From positions 558,001-622,000 of the forward strand of contig NZ_VDMN01000001.1 in the NCBI RefSeq assembly GCF_006335145.1: a DNA stretch of 64,000 bases, given 5' to 3'. Both the position numbers and the translations under genes were made by a program. The stretch is from Aliirhizobium smilacinae (GTDB lineage Bacteria; Pseudomonadota; Alphaproteobacteria; Rhizobiales; Rhizobiaceae). Positions 17,772-26,654 of this stretch are shown here, in pieces (position 1 is the first letter of the stretch; each line of letters starts with the position of its first letter). The notes under the pieces were generated by a model. The model was not told the origin of the DNA, ran no database searches, and saw nothing but the letters and a program-made list of their open reading frames with translations.

Positions 17772-18590
17772 ATGTTCCGGAACATGCGCTTTGGACTTCT
17801 TGCAAAATTCGGTTACGCAGCTCGCGGCGCCGTCTTCCTGATGGTGGCTGGCCTGGCTGTTTTTTCGGGTTTCGCGGCTGGGCGACCGGAGGCAAAGTCC
17901 GCGCTGTCGGCACTGCTGGAACAGCCCTTTGGCCGCTTATGGGTTGGATCGATCGGCCTTGGACTTCTCGGCTTCGTCGCATGGCGGCTGGCGCAGTCGA
18001 TTACGGATGCCGATGGGCATGGTGCCGACGGTAAGGCGATTGCCATAAGGGCGGCTCTTTTCGGCAGCGCTGTCACTTATCTCGGCCTTTCGAGCTTTGC
18101 GCTTGAACATGCCTTCACGGCGGGTGCGGGCGGTGGCGGTTCGGGCGAAAAGGACATGGCTGCATGGGTCATGTCGCAGCCATTCGGCTCCTATATGGCG
18201 ATCGCGATCGGCATTGGTTTCATCGTCGGTGGCATCGTCACCGCGGCGAAAGGCGCCACGCGTGGCTTTGAGAAGTATGTTCGCGTTCCGGATAAAACAA
18301 GAATGCTCGGTTACGTCTGCATGTACGGACTGATTTCGAGAGGAATTGTCTTTGCCATCACCGGGATTTTATTCGCCTATGCTGGCTTCAGCGTCGATCC
18401 CGATCAGGCGGGAGGAATTGCCGAAGCACTGCAATGGCTCCGGCAACTTCCCTTTGGCTCGTTTCTCTACATAGTCATCGCCGTTGGCCTGGCCGCTTTT
18501 GGTATCTACAATCTGATTGCCGCAAGATATAGAATTGTGCGAGGTCCAACCATGGCTGACGTGAAGCAGGCTGCCCGATTGAAGCTTTAA
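17772..18590 (+). CDS. DUF1206 membrane protein
   Basis: 272 aa with six predicted membrane helices arranged as three repeated pairs, each beginning with a KFGYAARGAVFLMVAG-like or YGLISRGIVFAITG-like helix containing a conserved R-G, the hallmark of DUF1206. The family is widespread in soil bacteria and has no assigned function. AGAGG upstream of ATG 17772 supports the start. The C-terminal basic tail (ARYRIVRGPTMADVKQAARL) is cytoplasmic. Monocistronic or with the small gene at 18643. Confidence 0.85.
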   Translation: MFRNMRFGLLAKFGYAARGAVFLMVAGLAVFSGFAAGRPEAKSALSALLEQPFGRLWVGSIGLGLLGFVAWRLAQSITDADGHGADGKAIAIRAALFGSAVTYLGLSSFALEHAFTAGAGGGGSGEKDMAAWVMSQPFGSYMAIAIGIGFIVGGIVTAAKGATRGFEKYVRVPDKTRMLGYVCMYGLISRGIVFAITGILFAYAGFSVDPDQAGGIAEALQWLRQLPFGSFLYIVIAVGLAAFGIYNLIAARYRIVRGPTMADVKQAARLKL

Positions 18591-18642
18591 GAACAGGACG
18601 CCGCTCATTGCCCAACCACCCTCAGCATTTTGGGACATTACG

Positions 18643-18894
18643 ATGAATTCGTCAGGCATTTTCGACGTCGCTCAACTCAACTCGATCAGAGATGCACACC
18701 TGGCATGGTGCGCCGAAAACTCGGTCGATCCGAAAAGCCCACTGGGCGAACAGGCTGCTGCCTTTTTGCTGAAAGCTTTCTCCATCGAGTACAGCAGCGT
18801 TGATGATCTGGCCGCGGCGCTCGATCGTCATCTGCGCCAACGCGCGAGTGATGTCCAGATAGGATCACCGAGCATCCCGTCATCCGGCGACTAG
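18643..18894 (+). CDS. Hypothetical protein, 83 aa
   Basis: A soluble, mostly helical protein (QLNSIRDAHLAWCAENSV, LGEQAAAFLLKAFSIEY, VDDLAAALDRHLRQRA). It resembles small helical rhizobial proteins of unknown function, but I cannot name a family. It follows the DUF1206 gene by 52 bp on the same strand. Reads well as a protein; start has only a weak ribosome site. Confidence 0.6.
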   Translation: MNSSGIFDVAQLNSIRDAHLAWCAENSVDPKSPLGEQAAAFLLKAFSIEYSSVDDLAAALDRHLRQRASDVQIGSPSIPSSGD

Positions 18895-19407
18895 CGTTTA
18901 GAAACACGTGCAACGACCGGACCAATGCCCCGAATGGGGAGCATATCCAGCCCCATCACGACCACCCGCGGCAAGCCGGGATCCGGCACCGTTAGCAGCA
19001 CCTTGGGCCGCGTTATTCGGCCCTAGACGGCTCGACCCGCCAATTCTGGCTTTCGATTGCAGGTTGTCTCGCCCTCGTTTCGTTGCAGTGTTTTCCATCT
19101 GTCGTTCCCACGCTGCGGGCGAGATAAGGCCATTACCGAGAGCAACATTTCCGTGACACTAAAATCTATATTTTCCAAACACTTCCTTCAAAGTCCTAAT
19201 CCTTTTTCGAATGCATTGACCGTTCCTCGCCGCAGCGCAAATTTTTCACTGAACTGTCCGATGATAACTTGGAGGGAAAGAAACATGCGCGTCAACTGGC
19301 GTGACAATGCGATGTTTTACCCAGAATAAAAGCGGATAATCGATCCGAGCTACTTCCCAAGGTCAATGAACTCCCCATGTCAAAGGGAACGGATGGGGAG
19401 ATCGTGG
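18895..19407. other. Intergenic region without a supported gene
   Basis: Frames present are short and Arg/Pro-rich shadows. The right part (about 19140-19290) is AT-richer than its surroundings. No clear promoter consensus found. Confidence 0.4.
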
Positions 19408-19641
19408 ATGCCAAAATATTTCCTGCATATAAAAGATGGGAAAGAAGCGGAAATTGATATCGAGGCTCAAAACGCCCACGATGCCATGAATACGGGACTG
19501 AACGCTTTGAGCAAATTTGCATGCAAGGCTTTTCCGCCTCCCGAGAATGTAGCGATCTCGATCAGTGATGCGGATCGCAAGCCGGTTGGTACTCTGGAGT
19601 TCGTGTTCAAGATTGATTACGCTCCAGGTGTTCGGATCTGA
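19408..19641 (+). CDS. DUF6894-type small protein, 77 aa
   Basis: Starts MPKYFLHIKDGKE, the pattern of the DUF6894 family (small rhizobial proteins beginning with P-x-Y-F/Y-x-H and carrying a central alanine-rich helix, here NAHDAMNTGLNALSKFACK). ATG 19408 has GGGGAG 9-10 nt upstream; the longer frame from 19366 has no family match. A C-terminal strand pair (NVAISISDADRKPVGTLEFV) completes the fold. No known activity; often found near stress or signalling genes. Confidence 0.75.
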   Translation: MPKYFLHIKDGKEAEIDIEAQNAHDAMNTGLNALSKFACKAFPPPENVAISISDADRKPVGTLEFVFKIDYAPGVRI

Positions 19642-20020
19642 GCATCCAGAGGATCAAAAAGACGAACTGGGGTGTTTGCGCCAACCGATGAAAAATCGGT
19701 GAGACCGTCTCCGACCCTGTGGCTGGCGCAGTTGTCGCGGCTGGAAGTTTCACACCACGAGGTACCGTTGGATCAGGCGTCCTGCATGGTTTCTGCCTTG
19801 AGGCAGCCAACGACCGAATTCCAGATCACCTGGGTCTGCAGGCCGCCTCGAAATCACCTCGCCAGGCTCGACGCGAACGGTTCGATGAAATTTCCTGGCG
19901 CAGGATGAACACTCCGCCCGCAGGTCTTCTGATCAGGTTGCACAGCTGCCAGCTGCCAGCATCCCGGGCTGACGCGACCTGTCTTGATCCGGTGGTCCCT
20001 CCGCCCTCAGGCAGACAATT
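19642..20020. other. Intergenic region, possible coding remnant
   Basis: The + frame around 19719-19840 reads somewhat protein-like (AGAVVAAGSFTPRGTVGSG) but has no ribosome site and soon becomes implausible. It may be a decayed gene. Nothing else seen. Confidence 0.3.
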
Positions 20021-20413
20021 TCAGACAGGAGCCATCACGAGGCCAGGCGGTGGAGAAGCCTGGCCCGAGCCGGCTATTCGGCCGTCAAGATAGCGCAGCG
20101 CGTTCTGAAGACCTCTCATCGTCTCGATCGCGCCGATTGCTCCTGCGAAATCCTCGGAGATTTGCTTGAGGTTCCTGTGAGGAACACGAACGGGATGTCG
20201 CGAGAGGAGAGACGGCGACCGATATCGACCCCGGTCGGCCCGTCGAGAAGCTGGATGTCGACGAAAGGGAGATCAGGCGCGTCTGTTGTCGATGAGCTCA
20301 TAGGCCGTCTTGCTGGACATAGCCTGCCCCGTCACTTCGTGGCCGGGCGCCTCTATCTCGCTCTCGAGTTCCAGCGCGAGCAGCGCCTCGTCTTCGACGA
20401 TCATGATCCGCAA
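20021..20413 (-). pseudogene. Response regulator receiver protein, frameshifted
   Basis: Reading from TTG at 20413 (GAGG upstream) gives LRIMIVEDEALLALELESEI, the start of a stand-alone receiver domain, up to about 20287. The continuation (APDLPFVDIQLLDGPTGVDI, with the phospho-accepting Asp in VDIQLLDG) is in a second frame, and after FVFLTG near 20178 the family pattern resumes in a third frame (NLKQISEDFAGAIGAIE, then TMRGLQNALRYLDG). The conserved K-P-Y expected between AIE and TMR is absent, consistent with a small deletion. Two frameshifts and loss of the conserved Lys mean it cannot work as a receiver. It lies next to an intact histidine kinase gene pair and may be a former partner. 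Confidence 0.8.
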
Positions 20414-20586
20414 TTTCGATCCTCGCTTCCTTCGCTCAGGGCCTTAATGTACCGGAGCAAGATCGACATCGTCTAACTGCCGATTACACAAGGGTTTTCT
20501 TGCAGTGGCGAGCGAGATAGACCAGCCTTTGAAACTCGCATAGGGTGCCCTCAAGCACCTATGCCCCTGCAGAAGAATATCGTGAC

Positions 20587-21375
20587 ATGTCAGCCGTCAG
20601 CAGAAACAACGCAAGAATATCCGGTTCGGGCGAACGCCAAATACTTTTTGCCCACGGTTTCGGATGTGATCAGGCGATGTGGAGGTTTGTAGCCCCCGCT
20701 TTTGAGGGCGATTTCAAGGTGGTTTTGATGGATCACGTCGGAGCGGGTGGTTCTGACATCTCTGCCTATGATAGCGCGAAATATGCTTCCCTTGATGGCT
20801 ATGCCGACGACATTGTCGAACTCGGTCGCGAACTTGGCATACACGACGGGATATTGGTCGGGCATTCCGTGAGCGCAATGATCGGAGTGCTGGCATCGAT
20901 AAAGGCACCTGAACTCTTCGACACGCTGATCCTTGTCGGCCCATCTCCCCGATATATCGACGATACCGACTACACTGGCGGCTTTGGCGCTTCGGATATC
21001 GAGGAGTTGCTCGCATCGTTTGCAGACAACCCTCTCGCGTGGTCTGCCGCCATGGCGCCTGCGATCATGGGTAACAGGGATCGCCCGGAACTGGGCCAGG
21101 AACTCACAGCGAGTTTCTGCCGCACTGACCCAAAGATCGCTCAGGAATTTGCGCGCGCGACGTTTACCAGCGATAATCGGGCCGACTTGCCAAAGGTCAA
21201 GGCACGGACCCTGATCCTCCAGTGCCGCGACGACATTATAGCAGGGCAGACTGTTGGCGAGTATGTTCGTGACAAGATTGGCGGCAGCAGGCTCGTCCTT
21301 CTTGATGCCACCGGCCACTGCCCCAATCTGAGCGCTCCCGACGAGGTCGTGCGAGCGATGCGGGCATTTGTTTGA
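20587..21375 (+). CDS. RsbQ-like alpha/beta hydrolase
   Basis: About 262 aa of the RsbQ subgroup. The catalytic triad is visible: nucleophile S94 in GHSVSAMIG, Asp at 215/216 in QCRDDIIAG, and H244 in ATGHCPNLSAP; HGFGCDQAMWR supplies the oxyanion-hole region. In Bacillus, RsbQ hydrolyses an unknown small molecule and activates the PAS domain of RsbP, turning on the stress sigma factor. Here the next gene, 6 bp downstream, is a PAS histidine kinase, the gram-negative version of that pairing. The start at 20587 is chosen for family fit; an upstream GTG at 20545 is possible. Confidence 0.88.
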   Translation: MSAVSRNNARISGSGERQILFAHGFGCDQAMWRFVAPAFEGDFKVVLMDHVGAGGSDISAYDSAKYASLDGYADDIVELGRELGIHDGILVGHSVSAMIGVLASIKAPELFDTLILVGPSPRYIDDTDYTGGFGASDIEELLASFADNPLAWSAAMAPAIMGNRDRPELGQELTASFCRTDPKIAQEFARATFTSDNRADLPKVKARTLILQCRDDIIAGQTVGEYVRDKIGGSRLVLLDATGHCPNLSAPDEVVRAMRAFV

Positions 21376-21381
21376 ACGCCG

Positions 21382-22503
21382 ATGACAGAGCAAATATCGG
21401 AATACGACTACCAGGAACTTTTCGACAATGCCCCGTGCGGATACGTTTTGGTCAGAACCGACGGGATAATCCTCAGGGCAAATGGCTGGTTGACCACTCT
21501 GCTGGGATACCAGTGGGGAAGTCTTGATGGGACGCGGTTTCGCGACATTCTCAGCATGGCCAGTCGGATACTGTATGAGACAAACCTCGCGCCGCTTCTA
21601 ACGCTCCAAGACCACATCGGTGAAGTGACACTCGATCTCAAGCGAAGAGACGGGTCCACCACGCCCGTCATCATGGGAGCATCGGCTGTTTCCGCGTCTT
21701 CTGATCAACCCGGTACGATACGCATCGCGTTCGTTCAGGCGGGAGAGCGTCGCCTATACGAGCGGGAGCTCGCCAGCGCCAGAGACGATGCCGAGCGTGG
21801 TCTGCAACGAGAGAAGCGAGACGGGAAACTTCGAGAGCAGTTTGTCGCGGTCCTCGGCCATGACCTTCGAAACCCGCTGGCGTCCATCGCTGCTGCGACA
21901 CGCATTCTCGAAAAGGAAGCCCTGAGCGAGCGCGGCAGACAGGTGGTCGGTCTGATGAAGGGAAGCACGTCGAGGATGTCGGGACTGATCGACAATGTGC
22001 TGGATTTCGCCCGCACCCGTCTCGGCGGTGGCATTGGGATCGAACTTCGAGATGAACACGCGCTCGAACCGCTCATCGAGCAGGTCGTGGAAGAACTCAG
22101 AGCGGCCAACCCCGCGCGCGAGGTGCAGGCCACCTATTCCACAATCGGTCCTGTCCGATGCGACAGCGGCAGGATTGGGCAACTCGTATCAAACCTTCTC
22201 GGCAACGCCCTCAGCCATGGTGATGCGCTGAAGCCGGTTAGCCTGCGCGCTGAGACAGGCGACGACGGCACATTCCGCCTCTGGGTCGTGAACGGTGGAT
22301 CGCCGATCCCGCTGGAGGTCATGGAGACGCTGTTCCATCCATTTGTGCGCGGTCAGGCCCACGGAACTGCTGAGGGCCTCGGACTTGGACTTTACATAGC
22401 CCAGGAGATCGCCAAGGCACATGGCGGAACACTGACGGTAACGTCAACGGAGACCGAAACCCGGTTCACCTGTGAGATACCCGGAAAAGCGGCAAGTATC
22501 TGA
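21382..22503 (+). CDS. PAS-domain sensor histidine kinase, RsbQ partner
   Basis: 373 aa, soluble (no membrane segment). An N-terminal PAS domain (about 8-120, DNAPCGYVLVRTDGIILRANG) is joined by a short coiled coil to a HisKA domain with H160 in AVLGHDLRNPLASI, then an HATPase with N-box LVSNLLGNALSHGD and the G boxes GLGLGLYIAQEI. The gene begins 6 bp after the RsbQ-like hydrolase stop, so the hydrolase product is the likely ligand of this PAS domain. The cognate response regulator is not obvious; the nearest receiver gene (20021-20413) is broken. Confidence 0.92.
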   Translation: MTEQISEYDYQELFDNAPCGYVLVRTDGIILRANGWLTTLLGYQWGSLDGTRFRDILSMASRILYETNLAPLLTLQDHIGEVTLDLKRRDGSTTPVIMGASAVSASSDQPGTIRIAFVQAGERRLYERELASARDDAERGLQREKRDGKLREQFVAVLGHDLRNPLASIAAATRILEKEALSERGRQVVGLMKGSTSRMSGLIDNVLDFARTRLGGGIGIELRDEHALEPLIEQVVEELRAANPAREVQATYSTIGPVRCDSGRIGQLVSNLLGNALSHGDALKPVSLRAETGDDGTFRLWVVNGGSPIPLEVMETLFHPFVRGQAHGTAEGLGLGLYIAQEIAKAHGGTLTVTSTETETRFTCEIPGKAASI

Positions 22504-22508
22504 CGGCT

Positions 22509-23918
22509 TCAATGCGCCCATCGATTACCCTGGCGGCTCACCTGATGGGTTTCGATGCTCGATAGCGACGCTTGGAAACCCAATCTCAGGCCACTGTGGG
22601 CATAATCAAGCTCCACGGTGCCAAGACTGCCGAGTGTTGAACGGATTAGCTTTGACCCGAAACCTACCCGCTCCGGCGCAATGACGGGCGGACCACCATT
22701 TTCCTGCCAGGTGAACGAGAACTCGTTTTCGCCGCTGGCTGATCTGGATACCTGCCAGTGGACGGTGACATGGCCTGTCGGATCGGACAGCGCACCATAT
22801 TTCACCGCGTTCGTGAGCAGTTCGTGGATCACCAGGCTGAACGACAGAGCTGCCTGAGGCGCCAGGGTAACGGTTGGGCCGGACAGGACGATGCGATCCC
22901 CCTCTTCCATCCCGACATTTCCAGCCGTCATCTGCACGATGTCGTGGACCGATGCGCTGACCCAATCCGATTGCATAAGCACATCATGAGCCTTCGACAA
23001 GGCGCCAAGCCGGGCCTGAAGCTTCCGCCCCGCGTCATCGAGGCTTGCCGCGTTGCGCATTGACTGGAAGGCGATGGACTGGACCACGGCCAATGTGTTT
23101 TTGACACGATGGGCCAGCTCGTGCATGAGCAGCCTTTGTGTCTCCTGCGCGGTCTTGGTTGCGGTGATGTCTCGGGATACGGAAAGAATGCGATCCGGCT
23201 TACCGTCGGGGCCGAGCATTGGGGACACCTGAACGTCCCACCATTTGCCAGTGCCCTTCAGGGTATTCGCGAAACCAACGAAGCGGGCGCTTTCCCCTGC
23301 CCTCGCGGCCGCCACGGCCGCTTTGGCAGCGGCGTTGCCTTCGAGCTGCCAGAAGTCTGGCCAGGGACACCCGGCAATCTTGTTGAAGTCGTCGACCTCC
23401 ATGACACGCATCCCGCCTTCGGACATGAAGGTGAGATTTGCGTCGAGATCAAGAACCTTGATACAGTCGTCGGAGGAATAAAGGACCCGGCGCATAAACT
23501 CCGCGTCGGCGCGGTGCTTCTCTTCCTCCTGCCGTTGTCTTGTACGGTCACGCAGCACCTTGATGAAGCCGCGGACCTCGCCTGCTTCGTCGCGCAGCGT
23601 CATCATTTCGCCAGATGCCCAGAACCTCGTCCCGTCTTTTCTCAAGTGCCAGCGCTCGTCGTTGCCTCGGCCGTTTTCGAGTGCGGAAGCCATCTCTTTG
23701 GCGGGGACTTCTTTCGCTCTGTCTTGCGGGGTGAAAAAGATATCGGCAGGTTTGCCGTTCATCTCTTCCTCGCTCCAACCGAGGATAAGGCGAGCGCCCT
23801 CGTTCCACGTTACGACGACACCTTCGCGATCCATTGATATAATCGCGAAATCGATGGCGCTATCGACGATGGCGGCGAGCAATTGCTCCTTGGACATTCC
23901 CACAGAATTCAGCGTCAT
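22509..23918 (-). CDS. Two-PAS HWE-family histidine kinase
   Basis: Cytoplasmic protein of about 469 aa. PAS-1 (residues about 13-123, with WNEGARLILGWSEEE), PAS-2 (about 145-255), then an HWE/HisKA_2 dimerisation domain with the phospho-His in HELAHRVKNTLAVVQSIA and an ATPase domain with VIHELLTNAVKYGAL. HWE/HisKA_2 kinases commonly feed the PhyR-NepR-EcfG general stress pathway in alphaproteobacteria, which fits the EcfG-type promoters elsewhere in the window, though direct linkage is inference. GGAAAG 5 nt upstream favours ATG 23918 over 23939. Convergent with the PAS kinase at 21382, only 5 bp between stops. Confidence 0.9.
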   Translation of the reverse strand: MTLNSVGMSKEQLLAAIVDSAIDFAIISMDREGVVVTWNEGARLILGWSEEEMNGKPADIFFTPQDRAKEVPAKEMASALENGRGNDERWHLRKDGTRFWASGEMMTLRDEAGEVRGFIKVLRDRTRQRQEEEKHRADAEFMRRVLYSSDDCIKVLDLDANLTFMSEGGMRVMEVDDFNKIAGCPWPDFWQLEGNAAAKAAVAAARAGESARFVGFANTLKGTGKWWDVQVSPMLGPDGKPDRILSVSRDITATKTAQETQRLLMHELAHRVKNTLAVVQSIAFQSMRNAASLDDAGRKLQARLGALSKAHDVLMQSDWVSASVHDIVQMTAGNVGMEEGDRIVLSGPTVTLAPQAALSFSLVIHELLTNAVKYGALSDPTGHVTVHWQVSRSASGENEFSFTWQENGGPPVIAPERVGFGSKLIRSTLGSLGTVELDYAHSGLRLGFQASLSSIETHQVSRQGNRWAH

Positions 23919-23939
23919 CGCGGCTTTCCTGGCGGCCAT

Positions 23940-24276
23940 GGTCTTTCGAAAAAGCGAACTGTGAAAATTTCATTACTGTCGCCGCGACCTGTAATACCGC
24001 TGTTCATCGTTCAACCCGTATCGGGTTTGTCCGCTCATACATAGAGGTGTCGCGCGTCGTTACCAGCCCGTCAGACCTGATCGACGCGCGGAAATACCAA
24101 TGCACAAGATCGTCCTGTCCAAGGACCGTAGGGAAAAAGCCGCCATTCTACCGGGGACGATGGCAAACGGAAAACTCATGCTCATTGCCTGCGTCATACG
24201 CAGGACAACACAGCGGCTGGATCGCTAGCCTCAATAGCACCGATATCGATCGGGACACCCGCAAGATCCAGGCAGA
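23940..24276. other. Intergenic region without a supported gene
   Basis: Leader of the HWE kinase at its left end; otherwise no frame reads like a protein and no EcfG-type or palindromic element was found. Confidence 0.4.
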
Positions 24277-24702
24277 TCATCTCTTTACGAGAAAGGACAT
24301 TCCGACAGATTTGGGCGCTGTGGGCTTGAATCCGAACTGTTCATAAAGCTTGTTCGCAGGAACATCAGCGATCAGACTGACGTAAGCGGTCGCTGGGAGT
24401 GTTCGCTCAACATAGCTCATGATCGAGGACATGATAGCCTTTCCAAGGCCCCGACCCTGATGGACCGGATCGACAGCGATATCTGTCACCTGAAAAAAGC
24501 AACCACCGTCGCCCACCAACCGACCCATTCCCACAGCTACTCCGCAGTGACGGACAATGACGGAATAAAGCGTGCCTTTCAGCCCTGTTTCGGCAGCCTC
24601 TCTCGCAAACGGGGTTAGCCCGGATATCGTGCGCAGCCGCAGATAGGTTTCGACGTCAGGGGTCTGGGATTCGATTGAATAGCTCTCATCGGTGAGTGTC
24701 AT
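24277..24702 (-). CDS. GNAT-family N-acetyltransferase
   Basis: 141 aa from ATG 24702 (GGAGAGAGG upstream). Motif A, the acetyl-CoA pyrophosphate loop, is HQGRGLGKAIM, preceded by DIAVDPV; motif B is YEQFGFKPT. Substrate unknown. The open frame extends upstream to 24939 but that part has no domain features. A degraded, truncated homologue of this gene is at 569-754, so the window has carried two copies. Confidence 0.88.
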   Translation of the reverse strand: MTLTDESYSIESQTPDVETYLRLRTISGLTPFAREAAETGLKGTLYSVIVRHCGVAVGMGRLVGDGGCFFQVTDIAVDPVHQGRGLGKAIMSSIMSYVERTLPATAYVSLIADVPANKLYEQFGFKPTAPKSVGMSFLVKR

Positions 24703-24948
24703 AGGGATCCTCTCTCCAATCCGCGTCGCCATAACCGCGGGCTTGGTACCACAAGCCGCATGCCTACTTTCCTTCATCCGGGCGATCGAACAAGTCAACG
24801 TGTTGAGGAGCGTAGACATCTGTCCGGGCTTGAGCGGACAATGAAGGATGCGTGGCGCTCGCGCTCTGTTCATTGAATGTCGGGCGATCTGGCATTTCCA
24901 GACAACGGGCAAGTTGATCTTTAAGGCTGCAGGGCCCATCTATCCGGA

Positions 24949-25578
24949 ATGCCAAAAGCCGGACAGACAGACATCGAACTGCTTAAAACGTGGACGCTGT
25001 CGCCTGCGGCAACACTTGGATCGTCCGTCAGAGCCAAGGGGATTTTGCAAGAGATCCAGGCCAGGATGCCGACCGCTTCAAAGAAGTCGCTGGTACTGGA
25101 CGGCAGCGATCTCATTCTTGCGATGCCCGCCAGCGAAAAGGCGTCTTTTGCCGCAGCCGTCGCGATTGCCTCCAAGGTGATGGATGAGGTCGAAACCCTC
25201 CCCGTCATTCCTCGTGAGATACAGGATATCCTCACCATCAAGACAAGCGAGCGTCATAGGTGGCTCGCGGATGGGCGTTTACCGAGTGCTGGGACGCGAA
25301 CTGTCCGGTTGAACGGCCGCGCCCGCAGGATCACCTTCCACGTTTTTGATCCCAAAGTCGTGGAGGATCTTCTCGACCGGGGCATTGTCGACGAATGGCG
25401 GGAGGAAGACGCAGAGGCAAAAGCCGAAAAAAGGCGGCGAGCTGCCTACCAGGCAAAGCTGACGCGGTCTTTGAAGAAGGCGCAGAAGGCCTCGAAAAAG
25501 GCGAAACGTGATACCGAGGATGCAGCCCCGACCTTGCGAGGCTGGGACGAGTTCGACGTCGACGGGCTTCTTCGATAG
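24949..25578 (+). CDS. Hypothetical protein with basic helical tail, 209 aa
   Basis: No family recognised. The first 100 residues are mixed, with an alanine-rich helix (KASFAAAVAIASKVMDEVE). The middle (SERHRWLADGRLPSAGTRTV then RITFHVFDP) resembles a short DNA-binding-like helix plus strand, and residues about 150-190 form a long Lys/Ala-rich, highly charged helix (AEKRRRAAYQAKLTRSLKKA), suggesting nucleic-acid binding or a coiled coil. It is followed 52 bp later by an SDR gene on the same strand. The role is unknown. Confidence 0.65.
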   Translation: MPKAGQTDIELLKTWTLSPAATLGSSVRAKGILQEIQARMPTASKKSLVLDGSDLILAMPASEKASFAAAVAIASKVMDEVETLPVIPREIQDILTIKTSERHRWLADGRLPSAGTRTVRLNGRARRITFHVFDPKVVEDLLDRGIVDEWREEDAEAKAEKRRRAAYQAKLTRSLKKAQKASKKAKRDTEDAAPTLRGWDEFDVDGLLR

Positions 25579-25630
25579 CACCGCAATGAGAGGTGCCGCC
25601 CTGCTTTTAGACTTCAGTGACTGAACCTTT

Positions 25631-26365
25631 ATGGACTCCAACTGGGCTAATCGGATGGACAGTTCGACTGATACTATCGTTCCGTCCTTGCCGACCGGGT
25701 TTCGGGCGGTTGTCATCGGCGCGAGCGGCGGGATTGGATCTGCAATTTGCGATCATCTAAGGACCGATCCGCACATCGGCGATCTTGTTGAACTGTCCCG
25801 AGATCGCAATGGTTTTGATCTTCTTGATGAGACGACGATCGCTGCAGCCGCCGGGCTGTTGTCGGCAAAGAGATTACATTTGCTTGTCTGCGCAACTGGC
25901 GTCCTTACTGTCGGCGACCACGGGCCAGAAAAGTCGCTTCGGGACATCGACCCCGCGACCATGCTGCTTCAGTTTCGCACGAACGCGGTCGGTCCTGCCC
26001 TCGTGGCAAAACATTTTCTCCCACTGCTCGACAGGCGGGACCGGTCCATTGCGCTCTTTCTTTCCGCTCGGGTTGGATCGATTGGAGATAATCGGCTCGG
26101 CGGGTGGATCTCCTACCGCTCATCCAAGGCTGCCCTCAACCAGATCGTAAAAACAGCGTCGATCGAGCTGTCGCGAACGCACCCTCAGGCGGTCATCGCC
26201 GCCGTTCATCCAGGAACCGTGCGAACCCGGCTGTCAGATCCCTACGCCGCCCGGCATCCGACGATCAGCTCGGAGCAGGCAGCAGCTTTTATCCTGCACG
26301 CGGCCGATGGCCTTGATAAGACGGGCAGCTTCATCGCCTACGATGGCCGCGAGATTGAATGGTGA
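25631..26365 (+). CDS. SDR-family oxidoreductase
   Basis: 244 aa classical SDR. Cofactor loop GASGGIG (residues 30-36), catalytic S145 in FLSARVGS, Y162 and K166 in SYRSSKAALN, and VHPGTVRTRLSDPY after it. It resembles the CsgA/YbbO-like short-chain dehydrogenases, sometimes annotated as cell-cell signalling proteins. The start at 25631 lacks a strong ribosome site; Met9 (25655) is possible. A small gene of unknown function follows after 13 bp and is probably in the same operon. Confidence 0.85.
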   Translation: MDSNWANRMDSSTDTIVPSLPTGFRAVVIGASGGIGSAICDHLRTDPHIGDLVELSRDRNGFDLLDETTIAAAAGLLSAKRLHLLVCATGVLTVGDHGPEKSLRDIDPATMLLQFRTNAVGPALVAKHFLPLLDRRDRSIALFLSARVGSIGDNRLGGWISYRSSKAALNQIVKTASIELSRTHPQAVIAAVHPGTVRTRLSDPYAARHPTISSEQAAAFILHAADGLDKTGSFIAYDGREIEW

Positions 26366-26378
26366 CGAAGGAATGGCG

Positions 26379-26654
26379 ATGACCCTTGGAGACTTGATCG
26401 ATCTCTACCGTCCCTGCCTGCTTGACGGGACGGTCGGAGTGCAGCGGAGCTGGGAGGATACAGTCAAATACACGCTGAAGATCTTTCCACGCGACACGCC
26501 TTTAAGGGCATTTGACCTCGATCGCCTTGCTGCCGAGATGGGAGCTTCCGGGATGAACCCAGCCTTCGTCAATGGCTACGTTGATCGCTGGCGACGCCTG
26601 ATTGACCAGGCAGATGAGCTGATGGCGTCCCACAAAGCGGATTTCAAAGACTAG
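26379..26654 (+). CDS. Hypothetical protein, 91 aa (SAM-like helical domain?)
   Basis: The second of two nearby ATGs (26379) is chosen because GAAGGA sits 6 nt upstream of it. The sequence MTLGDLIDLYRP, a central SWEDTVKYTLKIFP, then PLRAFDLDRLAAEMGASGMN resembles the core-binding (SAM-like) N-terminal domain of tyrosine recombinases, but there is no catalytic domain. It could be a detached or captured domain. Alternatively it is an unrelated small helical protein. It lies 13 bp after the SDR stop. Confidence 0.6.
   Translation: MTLGDLIDLYRPCLLDGTVGVQRSWEDTVKYTLKIFPRDTPLRAFDLDRLAAEMGASGMNPAFVNGYVDRWRRLIDQADELMASHKADFKD

Noticed and set aside
24047..24346. 99-aa + frame between HWE kinase and GNAT genes
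   Set aside because: Composition not protein-like and its end runs antisense into the GNAT gene.
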